Positions 17,429-26,830 are shown, counted from the stretch's first letter. The stretch: DNA of 64,000 bases from Pedobacter hartonius (GCF_900107535.1 NZ_FNRA01000011.1:62001-126000); one strand, 5' to 3'. Notes: a model not told the origin generated them from the letters alone. Translations and numbers: made by a program.

Positions 17429-18649
17429 ATGATGAACCAGGAGGACATATTCAAAAAGATAGGACAGATACTCAATGAGTTGAATGACCAGTATCAATAC
17501 TTAGCCCAAAATCCGGAGGAGCTGAATGAACTGGAGCTTGAACTCTTTTTGGCTAACGCCAGTTTTTTAACTGATCATGTTCAGATTGTCAGAAAATTAA
17601 ATAAAAAGGCTACCCAGAAAGCCTTGCCTGAACATGCAGGCATTCAGGAGGAAACGATTGAGCAGGAGCCGGTTATCCCTGTGAAAATAGTGGAGGAACC
17701 AGCGGCGCCAGCGTCTCATGCTGAAACAACGCCTGTTAAACAGGCAATAGATGATGATATCTTTACACTGGACAAAGAGCCTTCCACCTTTGAATTTATT
17801 CTGAATGAAAAACCATCATCTGACAGATTTGAATTTGAGGAGAAATCTGTAGATGAGATATTCGACAGGCCACTGAGCAAAGAGGAAGAGCAGATCATTG
17901 CACAAAAACAAAAGCTGAGAGAACTGGATAGCCTGGAAAGCGAGCTGCCTGAAGAAGACGAAATAGGTCCGGAACCTTTCCTGGTATCAGAACCACTAGC
18001 TGCTACAGCTTATCCCGTGCCGCTAACAGAGCCTGAACCGGTAGAAGAGCCTGATTTTTTAAAGGATAAGCTTTCTGAAGAACAGGAACCGGAGAACTTG
18101 CCGTTTGATCAGGAGGAGGAGGTTGTTCCCGATGAGGAAGAAGAGTCAACTGAAGCATCTGCGGAAGAAGAAGTTCCTGCGCAGGCTGAAGACATCAAAC
18201 CTGTGGCTGAACCTGCTGCCCGCATGGAACTGTTTACATTGCCGCAGTCAGCAGCTGAAACTCCTGCAGCGCCTCCAATAGCTGCAGCCGCTCCCGTAAT
18301 AGAGGAAACTGCATCTGAAGGCCAGCCTAAGGTCAGGCCTACGTTAAACGATATCCTGTCCGGCAGCTCAAATACAAAGAATTTCAATACAGGCACAAGC
18401 CGGGTAGCTGTGACAGATTTAAAACAGGCAATCAGCTTAAATGATAAGATGCGATACATTAAAGACCTGTTTAACGGGTATAACCTGGCCTATGCCGAAG
18501 CAATAGACCTGCTGAATAAGATGCCGGACTTTAAAACGGCAGATACTTTCCTGCAGAATAATTATGCGGTAAAGAATAACTGGGCTTCTAAACAGGATAC
18601 GGCAGATCAGTTTTATGAACTGCTGAACCAGCGTTTTCCGGCTAAATAA
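17429..18649 (+). CDS. acidic hypothetical protein with Pro/Glu-rich linker
   Basis: About 406 residues; start at 17429 (or the adjacent ATG at 17432), downstream of the promoter. A helical N-terminal part (about 1-65) contains DIFKKIGQILNELNDQYQYL. A long low-complexity middle, rich in Glu, Pro and Ala, spans about 75-300. A conserved-looking C-terminal domain of about 100 residues starts at RPTLNDILSG and includes LKQAISLNDKMRYIKDLFNG. No signal peptide or membrane segment. The middle resembles the flexible linker of scaffold proteins. It converges on the rodA end with an 8-nt overlap, but a link with cell-wall growth is not shown. Function unknown. Confidence 0.75.
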   Translation: MMNQEDIFKKIGQILNELNDQYQYLAQNPEELNELELELFLANASFLTDHVQIVRKLNKKATQKALPEHAGIQEETIEQEPVIPVKIVEEPAAPASHAETTPVKQAIDDDIFTLDKEPSTFEFILNEKPSSDRFEFEEKSVDEIFDRPLSKEEEQIIAQKQKLRELDSLESELPEEDEIGPEPFLVSEPLAATAYPVPLTEPEPVEEPDFLKDKLSEEQEPENLPFDQEEEVVPDEEEESTEASAEEEVPAQAEDIKPVAEPAARMELFTLPQSAAETPAAPPIAAAAPVIEETASEGQPKVRPTLNDILSGSSNTKNFNTGTSRVAVTDLKQAISLNDKMRYIKDLFNGYNLAYAEAIDLLNKMPDFKTADTFLQNNYAVKNNWASKQDTADQFYELLNQRFPAK

Positions 18650-19907
18650 AGCCCATTCTGTTCGAGTCCAGTTTCAGGAATATAAAAAGCAGAACGGTGA
18701 AGCTCCAGAGTGAGGAGCCGCCGTAACTGATAAAAGGCAAGGGGATTCCAATTACGGGAATGATGCCTATCGTCATTCCTATATTGATAAATACGTGGAA
18801 AAAGATAATACTTGCTACGCAGTAGCCATAGACCCTGGAAAAGGTGGAACGCTGCCTTTCAGCAAGGTTAATGACCCGCAGGAGCAAAAAGATGTAGAGG
18901 GCAATCACTACGCTGCAGCCTACAAACCCCCATTCTTCACCAATTGTAGAGAAGATGAAATCCGTACTCTGCTCCGGTACATACCCGTATTTTGTTTGTG
19001 TGCCTTCCAGGAAACCCCTGCCGGTCAGCTGTCCTGAACCGATGGCAATTTTAGACTGTATCACGTTATATCCCGCTCCTTTGGGATCGGTCTTCAGTCC
19101 AAGTATAATTTCTATACGGGTGCGCTGATGTGGTTCCAGCACTTTTTCGTAAGCGAACTTCACCAGAAATAAATAGGCCACGGCAACGATAGTGGCAATG
19201 ATCATGGAGAACATCATTTGCTGTTTCCGTTTATTCTGATAGGCAAAAAATCCGCCGACCAGTAAGATGATCGGGATCAGTACAGAAATGGGAACAAGAA
19301 AATCAGCAATAAAAAGCACGATCATTCCGAGAAAGATCAGTAAAAAGTACCCGGAGAGGCCTTCCCTGTAAAGCGGGAACATGAATGCCAGAAAGACAAG
19401 GGCTGATCCTGTGTCGGGCTGAAGCATGATCAGCAGGAGTGGGAAGCAGATGATGAGGCCCGCAAAGAAAATGGATTTGATATCCCTGAACTTGGGATTA
19501 AAATTACCAACGTACCGTGCAATGAGCAGGGCGGTACCAAATTTTGCCAGCTCTGAGGGCTGCAGCCTGAAACTCCCTAAGGGGATCCATGCCTGGTTAC
19601 CCGCCACCTTACGCCCTACCACCAGTACCACCATCAACAGGAGCAAAGTTACACCGTAAACTATGGGGGCGAAAACACTGAAGAACTTTGCGTCCAGCAG
19701 CAAAATAGAAAAGCCCAGTACAAGTGCGGTAATAATGAAGATCAGCTGCTTGCCATAGTTGCTTCCGAAATTGAACAGGGTAGAGGTGTCCGGATTATAG
19801 ATTGAGGCATAAATATTTACAAAACCAATTGTACATAGGGCCACATAGATTAAAATAGTAATCCAGTCTACATTGAAGAAGAAACGTCCGCCCTGTTGTG
19901 TACTCAT
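18642..19907 (-). CDS. rodA: rod-shape glycosyltransferase RodA
   Basis: 421 residues with about ten membrane helices, SEDS family. Marks are GRKVAGNQAWIPLGSFRLQP followed by SELAKFG, LLIMLQPDTGSALVF, and the C-terminal IPVIGIPLPFISYGGSSLWS. SEDS proteins polymerise lipid II glycan strands, and RodA works with PBP2 in the elongasome. The start overlaps the mrdA stop by 4 nt (ATGA), and the gene is the last of the mreB-mreC-mreD-mrdA-rodA block. RodA rather than FtsW is favoured by this context. Confidence 0.95.
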   Translation of the reverse strand: MSTQQGGRFFFNVDWITILIYVALCTIGFVNIYASIYNPDTSTLFNFGSNYGKQLIFIITALVLGFSILLLDAKFFSVFAPIVYGVTLLLLMVVLVVGRKVAGNQAWIPLGSFRLQPSELAKFGTALLIARYVGNFNPKFRDIKSIFFAGLIICFPLLLIMLQPDTGSALVFLAFMFPLYREGLSGYFLLIFLGMIVLFIADFLVPISVLIPIILLVGGFFAYQNKRKQQMMFSMIIATIVAVAYLFLVKFAYEKVLEPHQRTRIEIILGLKTDPKGAGYNVIQSKIAIGSGQLTGRGFLEGTQTKYGYVPEQSTDFIFSTIGEEWGFVGCSVVIALYIFLLLRVINLAERQRSTFSRVYGYCVASIIFFHVFINIGMTIGIIPVIGIPLPFISYGGSSLWSFTVLLFIFLKLDSNRMGFI

Positions 19908-21865
19908 TTAGTCAGTTGTAATTGTTTTTTGTTTGCTGCCGGTTTTTTTTGAGGTGCAGGAGGTACAGTAATTCTGGCTGCACTGTCCGCTTTGCGTGTG
20001 CTGTCTGCAACTTTAGGCCCCCAATAGATCTTTGGCTTAGGGATCTCTGGCAGTACCACTTGTTTTTTCATCCATTCTGCACGGTCAACCCTGTTGCCTG
20101 AAAGTTTGCCTTTCAGATACGTCTCTGTGATATAACTGGCAATAGGCGCTGCATACGCACTACCAAAACCTGCATTTTCAACAATCACTGCTATGGCGAT
20201 CTTTGGATTGTCGCGCGGGGCGAACCCTATAAATACCGAGTGGTTCTTTCCGTGCGGATTTTGTACTGTTCCTGTTTTTCCGCACATGAGGATGTCCGGT
20301 ATGGCCGAATCCCTTGCAGTACCGTATGGAGCATTCACTGCATCCTGCATGCCATCGATCACAGGTTCAAAGTGGCTTAAATCAATACCTACGGAATTTT
20401 TTACCAGGTATTCTTTTTTTACATCTCTCTTTTCGCCAATCGCTTTGATGAGATGGGGTTTGATATAATAACCTCTGTTTGCAATAATGGACATGATATT
20501 GGCCATTTGCAGTGGCGTGGCACTCATCTCTCCCTGTCCGATAGCCAGTGAGATAATGGTAGTGTAGCCCCAGTATTTACCAAATCTTTTGGTGTATTCT
20601 TCCGAAGTAAAAAGTCTTCCCTTACGCTCGAAGGGCATATCCAGGTCCAGTTTTGAACCTAATCCAAACTTCCTGACCTTCGCCTGCCAGTCGTCATAAG
20701 CTGCAATTTTACTTTTATACTTAGGCTGTGTCATCAGCTTCTGAAAGACATGGCATGCATACGTATTACAGGATCTTGCCAGTCCCCTGCGCAGCGAGAT
20801 ATTCCCGTCCACGTGTTCACATTTTACGGGATGGTTACCCGCCCAGTACACCCCCGGGCAGTTAAATGTTGTATTTGGGTCTATCACTCCTTCCTGCAAG
20901 GCAATAAGATCGTCAACAGGTTTAAAGGATGAACCTGGTGAATAATAACCGGAAAGCGGCCTTACGGTAAATGGCCTGTTCGGTAAGCGAAAAATATCCA
21001 TATAGTTATTTCCCTGCTGCCTGCCCACCATCAGGTTTGGGTCATAGGTGGGGCTGCTGACGAAGGCCAGCACTTCTCCCGTGGCCGGTTCTATCGCAAC
21101 GATACTTCCCACTTTGTTTTTCAGCAATTGCTCCCCGAGTTTCTGCAGCCTGATGTCCAGTGAGGAAACCAGGGTTTCCCCGGAAATAGCCAGCGTATCA
21201 AATTTGCCGTTGAGGTAACTTCCCTGCGGCACATTCCTGGCGTTATATATCGTGTTTTCTACACCGCGTTCACCCTGAAGTACATCGTTATACTGGCGTT
21301 CCACCCCCGCTTTTCCAATATAATCCCCCGGGCGGTAATAGCCATTACTTTCGTCAATATCCTTTTCCGAAACCTCTTTCACGTAACCGAAGAACTGGCC
21401 GGCTACGCTGTCCGGGTAGTGCCTCACGGTTCTGTTCTGTGTTTCAAAGCCCACAAAACGTGAAAGCCTTTCCTGCAGGGCAGCATAAGTCTGGACGGAA
21501 AGTTGTTTTTCAAATACAGACCGCTGGTATCTCGACTGGTTTTTCGCTTTGTTAAAGCGTTTGTGAAATCCCTTCATATCAATGCCTATGATCCGGCAGA
21601 GGGCGGCTGTATCAAAGGGTTTTACCAGGCTGGGGGTAACCATCAGGTCATATACCGGTTCATTTTGTACCAGTACTTTGTTGTTGCGGTCCATGATGAT
21701 CCCACGGGCCGGGAAAGTGTATTTCTTTCGGAGTACATTGCTGTTTGCCGAAAGAAAGTAACGGTCGCTCGCTACCTGTATATAGAAGAGCTGTCCCAAA
21801 AGGATCAGCGCAACCACGATAAACAAGCCTTGTATGATATATTTCCTATTAAAAAGATTATCCAT
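19904..21865 (-). CDS. mrdA: penicillin-binding protein 2
   Basis: 653 residues. One N-terminal membrane helix (about 11-30) is followed by a PBP dimerisation/pedestal domain with ARGIIMDRN, then the transpeptidase domain with S312-S-F-K315 (the SxxK catalytic motif in GYYSPGSSFKP), a SCN motif in RSCNTYACH, and KTG in CGKTGTVQ. It crosslinks peptidoglycan during elongation, in the periplasm, as partner of RodA. The C-terminal tail is rich in Lys, Pro and Ala. The start directly abuts the mreD stop (21865/21866) and its stop overlaps rodA. Confidence 0.95.
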   Translation of the reverse strand: MDNLFNRKYIIQGLFIVVALILLGQLFYIQVASDRYFLSANSNVLRKKYTFPARGIIMDRNNKVLVQNEPVYDLMVTPSLVKPFDTAALCRIIGIDMKGFHKRFNKAKNQSRYQRSVFEKQLSVQTYAALQERLSRFVGFETQNRTVRHYPDSVAGQFFGYVKEVSEKDIDESNGYYRPGDYIGKAGVERQYNDVLQGERGVENTIYNARNVPQGSYLNGKFDTLAISGETLVSSLDIRLQKLGEQLLKNKVGSIVAIEPATGEVLAFVSSPTYDPNLMVGRQQGNNYMDIFRLPNRPFTVRPLSGYYSPGSSFKPVDDLIALQEGVIDPNTTFNCPGVYWAGNHPVKCEHVDGNISLRRGLARSCNTYACHVFQKLMTQPKYKSKIAAYDDWQAKVRKFGLGSKLDLDMPFERKGRLFTSEEYTKRFGKYWGYTTIISLAIGQGEMSATPLQMANIMSIIANRGYYIKPHLIKAIGEKRDVKKEYLVKNSVGIDLSHFEPVIDGMQDAVNAPYGTARDSAIPDILMCGKTGTVQNPHGKNHSVFIGFAPRDNPKIAIAVIVENAGFGSAYAAPIASYITETYLKGKLSGNRVDRAEWMKKQVVLPEIPKPKIYWGPKVADSTRKADSAARITVPPAPQKKPAANKKQLQLTK

Positions 21866-22381
21866 TTAACGCGATTTTCTATTATAGAAGATGAATTCTA
21901 CTAATATAACAGTGAATAAGGTAAAGATACCGCTAAAGAGACATCTTAACAAAGTATAAGATAGTTCTGTTAATTTAAAAGCTTCTAATAAGAAAAGCAC
22001 CAGGTGATGTGCGAATGTACACAACAGTGCATAGAGGGAAAACCATTTAAAGCCCATATTTCCCAGAGAGGGCTCGGGTTCATCAAAATTATCCCGGCTT
22101 ACGGTAACCGAGATGAACAGGATCCTGACAAAGGCCAGTGTTACGCAGGCTGCGGTATGTACGCCCAGCGTGTCGTAGAAAGCATCCAGTGTTAATCCCG
22201 TACCAAATGCGATCAGGTACAGCAGCAGGTTGGGCGTTCCAAACGGGAGCAGCAGTAAAAATAAAATATAAGTGAAAGGAGTAGCCAGGTCATAAAAACT
22301 GAGGTTCCTTAACAAGAGTACCTGTATGGAAAGCAGGATAAACCACCTTATGATATTGATTACTATAATTCTACTGTTCAT
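21866..22381 (-). CDS. mreD: rod shape-determining protein MreD
   Basis: 171 residues, about five or six membrane helices, of the usual length for MreD. Recognised from hydrophobicity, size and position between mreC and mrdA more than from motifs; GTGLTLDAFYDTLGVHTAA is the region conserved in MreD of Bacteroidota. It overlaps mreC by 11 nt. Part of the elongasome in the inner membrane. Confidence 0.85.
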   Translation of the reverse strand: MNSRIIVINIIRWFILLSIQVLLLRNLSFYDLATPFTYILFLLLLPFGTPNLLLYLIAFGTGLTLDAFYDTLGVHTAACVTLAFVRILFISVTVSRDNFDEPEPSLGNMGFKWFSLYALLCTFAHHLVLFLLEAFKLTELSYTLLRCLFSGIFTLFTVILVEFIFYNRKSR

Positions 22382-23210
22382 TCGGCAATTTTAGTTCTAA
22401 AGATTTTTCTTCCTGTGCTAATTTATCTTTAATCACGTATACATACTGTAAAGTACTGAAATCGTTATAGAGTTTGATCTCTATCGTCAGGAAATTATCA
22501 CCTGTAGATATTCCCCTGTTGCTGATCGATCCGACCGGAATGCCGGGAGGGAAGGATCCGAAACCGGATGTAATCACGGTATCTCCCAGTTTAACCTGGA
22601 AATGGTTAGGGACATCTTTGATAAAAGCTTTTTTGTAGTCTGAATTCCTGTCGCCCCATACCAGCGAGCCCAGGGCTTTGGTAGACTTGATACTTACACT
22701 GATCTTGGCATCCTTATTTAACAGCGATTCAATGGTAGCCAGGTGCGGGGATACGTCCCTGATGATGCCAACTACGCCTCTGCCTGCCGATATAACTGCC
22801 ATACCGCTTTCTATACCGTCAAGTGTTCCTTTATTGATAGTAATCACGTTATTCCTTAAGGTAACCGAATTTTTGATCACCCGTGCTGCCAGGTAGGTAT
22901 ACTGCACATGGTTAACTGTATCCTTTATCACCTCATTCTTTGCAGTATCAATATTTTTCAGGGCCAGGATCGCGGTATTCAGTCTTGCATTTTCCCGGGC
23001 CAGGCTGTCGTTTACTTCGCCGAGATTAAGATATCTTTTGAAGATGTTCAGCCTGATATACGCATGACCTACTACTTCGTTGGTAGAATTAAAGGTAACG
23101 CTGCGCTGATATGCATTATTCCTGACAGTGAGGACTACGCCTATAGTGAAAAAAATGACGAACAGAAAGAATGCGTTGTATCTGTTTATGAAAATCCAAA
23201 GGTTACGCAT
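22371..23210 (-). CDS. mreC: rod shape-determining protein MreC
   Basis: 279 residues: one N-terminal membrane helix (about 12-28), a coiled-coil (about 60-90, LNLGEVNDSLARENARLNTA), and the periplasmic beta domain with the family signature GTLDGIESGMAVISAGRGVVG and GDTVITSGFGSFPPGIPVG. It links MreB and the PBP2/RodA pair. A perfect 21-bp hairpin and a second hairpin lie between mreB and this gene, so it may be partly uncoupled from mreB transcription. Confidence 0.95.
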   Translation of the reverse strand: MRNLWIFINRYNAFFLFVIFFTIGVVLTVRNNAYQRSVTFNSTNEVVGHAYIRLNIFKRYLNLGEVNDSLARENARLNTAILALKNIDTAKNEVIKDTVNHVQYTYLAARVIKNSVTLRNNVITINKGTLDGIESGMAVISAGRGVVGIIRDVSPHLATIESLLNKDAKISVSIKSTKALGSLVWGDRNSDYKKAFIKDVPNHFQVKLGDTVITSGFGSFPPGIPVGSISNRGISTGDNFLTIEIKLYNDFSTLQYVYVIKDKLAQEEKSLELKLPNEQ

Positions 23211-23304
23211 ATTTCTTCATTCTGTATAGGAATACAACCATTAGTGATCAAATATTTTAAGGCCGGGCTATGCCGTGAAGCTTTTATTAAAATATTCTTA
23301 TGGA

Positions 23305-23352
23305 AAACCTGGTTTAAGATTACATGGTGAAATGTAATCTTAAACCAGGTTT
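23305..23352. repeat. perfect 21-bp inverted repeat between mreB and mreC
   Basis: Arms 23305-23325 and 23332-23352 are exact complements with a 6-nt loop. It lies 95 nt upstream of the mreC start. Read leftward the stem ends in GGTTTT without a long U-run, so it may be a weak terminator, attenuator or RNA-processing site rather than a full stop. Confidence 0.7.
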
Positions 23353-23381
23353 CGTTATCATTAAAAACAAATATATTCTAA

Positions 23382-23419
23382 TGAAAATGTGAGTACAGTT
23401 TTTAGACTGACCCACATTT
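23382..23419 (-). terminator. probable mreB terminator
   Basis: On the reverse strand AAAATGTG...CACATTTT forms an 8-bp outer stem with a partly paired inner part, followed by TTTT. It begins about 26 nt after the mreB stop codon. This would make mreB separable from the downstream mreC-rodA genes. Confidence 0.55.
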
Positions 23420-23444
23420 TATTTATTTTTCTTTTATTGAATTC

Positions 23445-24467
23445 TTATTGCATTAAAAACTTATAGCCCCCGATATTCTTCAGGGCAATACCTGTACCAC
23501 GTACTACGGCACGCAGTGGGTCTTCGGCTACGTGAACCGGAAGTTTAGTTTTAGCAGCAACACGTTTATCCAGTCCGCGTAATAACGCACCGCCTCCGGT
23601 CAGATAGATACCTGTCTGGTAAATATCGGCAGAAAGCTCCGGCGGGGTGATCTCCAGTGCTTTCAGGATGGCTTCCTCAATTTTTGAGATAGATTTGTCT
23701 AAACAATGGGCTATTTCAGTATAGGAAACGGTGATCTGTTTTGGCACGCCTGTCATCAGGTCACGTCCCTGTACAGCAAAGTCTGCCGGTGGATCTGACA
23801 ATTCAGGTAAGGCTGCGCCTACTTCAATTTTAATTTTTTCCGCGGTACGGTCACCGATCATAATGTTATGCTGGCGACGGATGTAGTTAACGATATCAGA
23901 ATCAAAGTTATCTCCTGCGACACGGATAGACTGGTCGCATACAATACCTGAAAGGGCAATTACTGCAATTTCAGTTGTACCGCCACCGATATCGATGATC
24001 ATGTTACCCATAGGTTCTTCCACATCGATACCTATACCTACAGCAGCAGCCATAGGCTCGTGAATAAGGTAAACTTCTTTGGCTCCGGCGATCTCTGCCG
24101 AATCCCTTACTGCGCGTTTTTCAACTTCAGTAATACCGGAAGGGATACAGATTACCATTCTCAGTGAAGGGAACATCCATCCTTTTCCGCCGTTCAGCAT
24201 GCGTATCATACCTTTGATCATTGCTTCAGCAGCATTAAAATCTGCAATAACACCGTCTTTCAGAGGTCTTACCGTACGGATATTGTCGTGCGTTTTACCC
24301 TCCATTTGCATAGCCTGACGGCCTATCGCGATAATTTTATTTGTTTGTCTGTCAAAAGCAACGATTGAAGGTTCATCAACAACCACTTTATCATTGTGTA
24401 TAATCAGGGTGTTGGCAGTGCCTAAATCTATGGCAACCTCTTGTGTGAACCAGTTAAATAAACCCAT
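23445..24467 (-). CDS. mreB: rod shape-determining actin MreB
   Basis: 340 residues, actin-like ATPase. Phosphate 1 motif IDLGTANTL near the N-terminus, phosphate 2 MIIDIGGGTTEIAVIALSGI, the adenosine motif region TGGGALLRGLD, and HEPMAAAVGIG typical of MreB. It forms membrane-bound filaments that orient cell-wall synthesis. It lies 86 nt after purH on the same strand and ahead of mreC. Confidence 0.97.
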   Translation of the reverse strand: MGLFNWFTQEVAIDLGTANTLIIHNDKVVVDEPSIVAFDRQTNKIIAIGRQAMQMEGKTHDNIRTVRPLKDGVIADFNAAEAMIKGMIRMLNGGKGWMFPSLRMVICIPSGITEVEKRAVRDSAEIAGAKEVYLIHEPMAAAVGIGIDVEEPMGNMIIDIGGGTTEIAVIALSGIVCDQSIRVAGDNFDSDIVNYIRRQHNIMIGDRTAEKIKIEVGAALPELSDPPADFAVQGRDLMTGVPKQITVSYTEIAHCLDKSISKIEEAILKALEITPPELSADIYQTGIYLTGGGALLRGLDKRVAAKTKLPVHVAEDPLRAVVRGTGIALKNIGGYKFLMQ

Positions 24468-24553
24468 TTATAGGTGATAAGTTATGTTATAAAAATTCTG
24501 TATACTATTTAAATGTAAAACTACATCTTTTTATTGTATTCCGCTTTAAAAAA

Positions 24554-26080
24554 TTAGTGCTTAAAATGTCTGATACCGGTGGTCACCATAGCGATACTTT
24601 TTTCATTGGCCATGTTGATGGAATCTGCATCTTTTATTGATCCTCCTGGCTGTAAAACCGCAGTAATACCTGCTTCAGCAGCGATTTCAACACAATCAGG
24701 AAAAGGGAAGAATGCGTCTGATGCCATCACTGAACCTACCAGGCCGAAATTGAAAGCATTGGCTTTAACGATTGCCTGTTTCAGGGCGTCTACCCTTGAA
24801 GTCTGCCCAACGCCGCTTGCCAGTAAGGTATTGTTTTTTACAAATACGATTGTGTTTGATTTGGTGTGTTTAACAATTTTATTTGCAAAGAAAAGATCTT
24901 TTAACTCAGCATCGGTAGGTTTTTTCTCCGTAACGGCTGTCATTTGATCCGTCCCTTCGATGATCAGGTCTTTATCCTGCTCGATCACACCGTTCAATAA
25001 AGTCTTGAATTGTTTTTTGCTCAGTTCCACTTCATTGCGCTGAAGGATAACCCTGTTTTTTTTCGCTTTGAACAACTCAACGGCTTCTGGCTGATAAGAA
25101 GGGGCAATTAAAACTTCAAAAAATAATTTATTGATTTCTGTTGCTGTAGCCAGGTCAATTTCGCGGTTAGCGATCAGCACTCCGCCAAATGCAGATACCG
25201 GATCGCAGGCCAATGCATCGTCCCAGGCCTGTCCGATAGTTTCTCTTGAAGCTACACCACAGGCATTGGTGTGTTTAAGGATGGCGAAGGTAGGCTCCTG
25301 AAATTCATCGATAAGGCTAACGGCCGCATCAACGTCAACCAGGTTGTTGTATGAAAGCTCTTTGCCGTTCAGTTTGGTGAACATCTCATCAAGGTTACCA
25401 TAAAATACACCTTGCTGATGAGGGTTCTCACCATAACGTAATGTTTTGGCAGTATTAACGCTTTGTTTAAATACGTTTAGCGGTTCTTCGGTATTGAAGT
25501 ACTCGAATATAGCGGTATCATAATGTGAGGAAGTATGGAATGCTTTTTTTGCATATGCTTTACGCTGTGCAATGGTAGTCTCTCCATTCTGATCTTCCAG
25601 TTGTTGCTGCAGGGTAGCATAGTCGTCCTTTGAAGCAAGAATCACTACGTCGTTAAAGTTTTTGGCAGCGGCCCTGATCAGGGAGATACCGCCAATATCA
25701 ATTTTTTCAATGATTTCTTCTTCAGTACCACCAGCTTTCAGTGTTTCTTCGAAGGGATAAAGGTCAACAATAACCAGGTCAATCTCAGGAATCTCATATT
25801 CCGCAATCTGCGCTTTGTCTTCATTCAGGTTTCTGCGGTTTAAAATACCACCGAAAACTTTTGGATGCAAAGTTTTAACCCTTCCGCCTAAGATCGAAGG
25901 ATAACCTGTAAGGTCTTCAACAGCTGTAACAGGTAAATTCAAATCTTTGATGAACTGTTCTGTTCCGCCTGTAGAGAACAATTGAACACCTTGCTGTGCA
26001 AGCAGGCGTACAAGGGGCTCCAGACCATCTTTGTAATATACTGAGATTAAAGCGTTTTTGATCTTTATTTGTTGACTCAT
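24554..26080 (-). CDS. purH: bifunctional AICAR transformylase/IMP cyclohydrolase
   Basis: 508 residues. The N-terminal MGS-like IMP cyclohydrolase domain (about 1-145) has LFSTGGTEQFI and GGRVKTLHPKVFGG. The C-terminal AICAR formyltransferase domain carries LRYGENPHQ, LKHTNACGVA and the late DAFFPFPDCVE and IQPGGS-like (LQPGGSIKD) motifs. It performs the last two steps of purine synthesis. It lies between purN and mreB on the same strand. A possible -7 element sits in the short purN-purH gap. Confidence 0.97.
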   Translation of the reverse strand: MSQQIKIKNALISVYYKDGLEPLVRLLAQQGVQLFSTGGTEQFIKDLNLPVTAVEDLTGYPSILGGRVKTLHPKVFGGILNRRNLNEDKAQIAEYEIPEIDLVIVDLYPFEETLKAGGTEEEIIEKIDIGGISLIRAAAKNFNDVVILASKDDYATLQQQLEDQNGETTIAQRKAYAKKAFHTSSHYDTAIFEYFNTEEPLNVFKQSVNTAKTLRYGENPHQQGVFYGNLDEMFTKLNGKELSYNNLVDVDAAVSLIDEFQEPTFAILKHTNACGVASRETIGQAWDDALACDPVSAFGGVLIANREIDLATATEINKLFFEVLIAPSYQPEAVELFKAKKNRVILQRNEVELSKKQFKTLLNGVIEQDKDLIIEGTDQMTAVTEKKPTDAELKDLFFANKIVKHTKSNTIVFVKNNTLLASGVGQTSRVDALKQAIVKANAFNFGLVGSVMASDAFFPFPDCVEIAAEAGITAVLQPGGSIKDADSINMANEKSIAMVTTGIRHFKH

Positions 26081-26100
26081 CGGGTGTGATTTTTGAGCCG

Positions 26101-26108
26101 CAAAATTA
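26101..26108 (-). promoter_or_regulatory. possible -7 element for purH
   Basis: The reverse strand reads TAATTTTG, a match to TAnnTTTG, 21 nt before the purH ATG. No good TTTG lies at the -33 position, so support is weak. Confidence 0.3.
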
Positions 26109-26152
26109 TAACTTTTAAGCGATAAAATTCAGTGAATGGCTCATAAAAATTC

Positions 26153-26731
26153 TTATTTCTGTATCTTTTTTAAGATACTTTCTACAATACGCGGATAATG
26201 TTGATGTTCAAGCTGTTGTCCCTTAAACTTTATCATTTCCAGATTATCGCCTTTATCTATCCTGTATTTGGCCTGGTAGATATACTCTCCTTCATCATAG
26301 TTTTCATCTACATAATGGATGGTAATGCCGCCTTCGGTTTCGCCGGCTGCCAGTACAGCTTTATGTACATGGTCGCCATACATTCCTTTTCCGCCAAATT
26401 TTGGCAGGATGGCAGGGTGGATGTTTACTATACGTCCCGGATATTCGGAAATCAGGTTTTTAGGAATCAGCCACAGGAAGCCTGCGAGTACGATCAGATC
26501 AATATCAAGGTTTCTTAGAAGATCCACGATCTGATCTGTTTCATAAAACTCCTTTCTGTCAAAAATATGGGAAGGTATCTCGAAGTTGTCTGCACGCTGT
26601 AGTACGTATGCTTCAGGGTTGTTGGTTAGCACAAGGGCAATTTCTACTTCCGGACTGTGTTTAAACAGTTCCATGATCTTCTGGGCATTAGAACCCGAAC
26701 CTGAGGCAAATATGGCGATACGTTTTTTCAT
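26153..26731 (-). CDS. purN: phosphoribosylglycinamide formyltransferase
   Basis: 192 residues. Formyltransferase fold with the GAR-binding loop ASGSGSNAQKI near the start, the catalytic Asn-His region VNIHPAILPKFGGKGMYG, and the late catalytic Asp in HYVDENYDEGEYIYQ. It transfers a formyl group from 10-formyl-THF in purine synthesis. The first gene of the leftward pur-mre block. A 50-bp tandem duplication begins at its start codon and recreates a second ATG context 50 nt upstream. Confidence 0.97.
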   Translation of the reverse strand: MKKRIAIFASGSGSNAQKIMELFKHSPEVEIALVLTNNPEAYVLQRADNFEIPSHIFDRKEFYETDQIVDLLRNLDIDLIVLAGFLWLIPKNLISEYPGRIVNIHPAILPKFGGKGMYGDHVHKAVLAAGETEGGITIHYVDENYDEGEYIYQAKYRIDKGDNLEMIKFKGQQLEHQHYPRIVESILKKIQK

Positions 26732-26781
26732 GTAGTATGTATGTTTTCAATGGCATTCAAGCTGGCTGCGCCGGTTTTCAT
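26728..26781 (-). CDS. possible 17-codon leader ORF coupled to purN
   Basis: The duplicated ATG at 26781 opens a 17-residue frame (MKTGAASLNAIENIHTT) whose TGA overlaps the purN ATG as ATGA. It exists only because of the 50-bp duplication. No ribosome-binding evidence is available, so it may be untranslated. Confidence 0.3.
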   Translation of the reverse strand: MKTGAASLNAIENIHTT

Positions 26782-26830
26782 GTAGTATGTATGTTTTCAA
26801 TGGCATTCAAGCTGGCTGCGCCGGTTTTCA
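26731..26830. repeat. exact 50-bp tandem duplication at the purN start
   Basis: Positions 26731-26780 and 26781-26830 are identical. Each copy ends in TTTTCA, and the same TTTTCA precedes the first copy at 26725-26730, which suggests slippage or recombination at this microhomology. The unit holds the purN 5' untranslated region. Confidence 0.95.
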
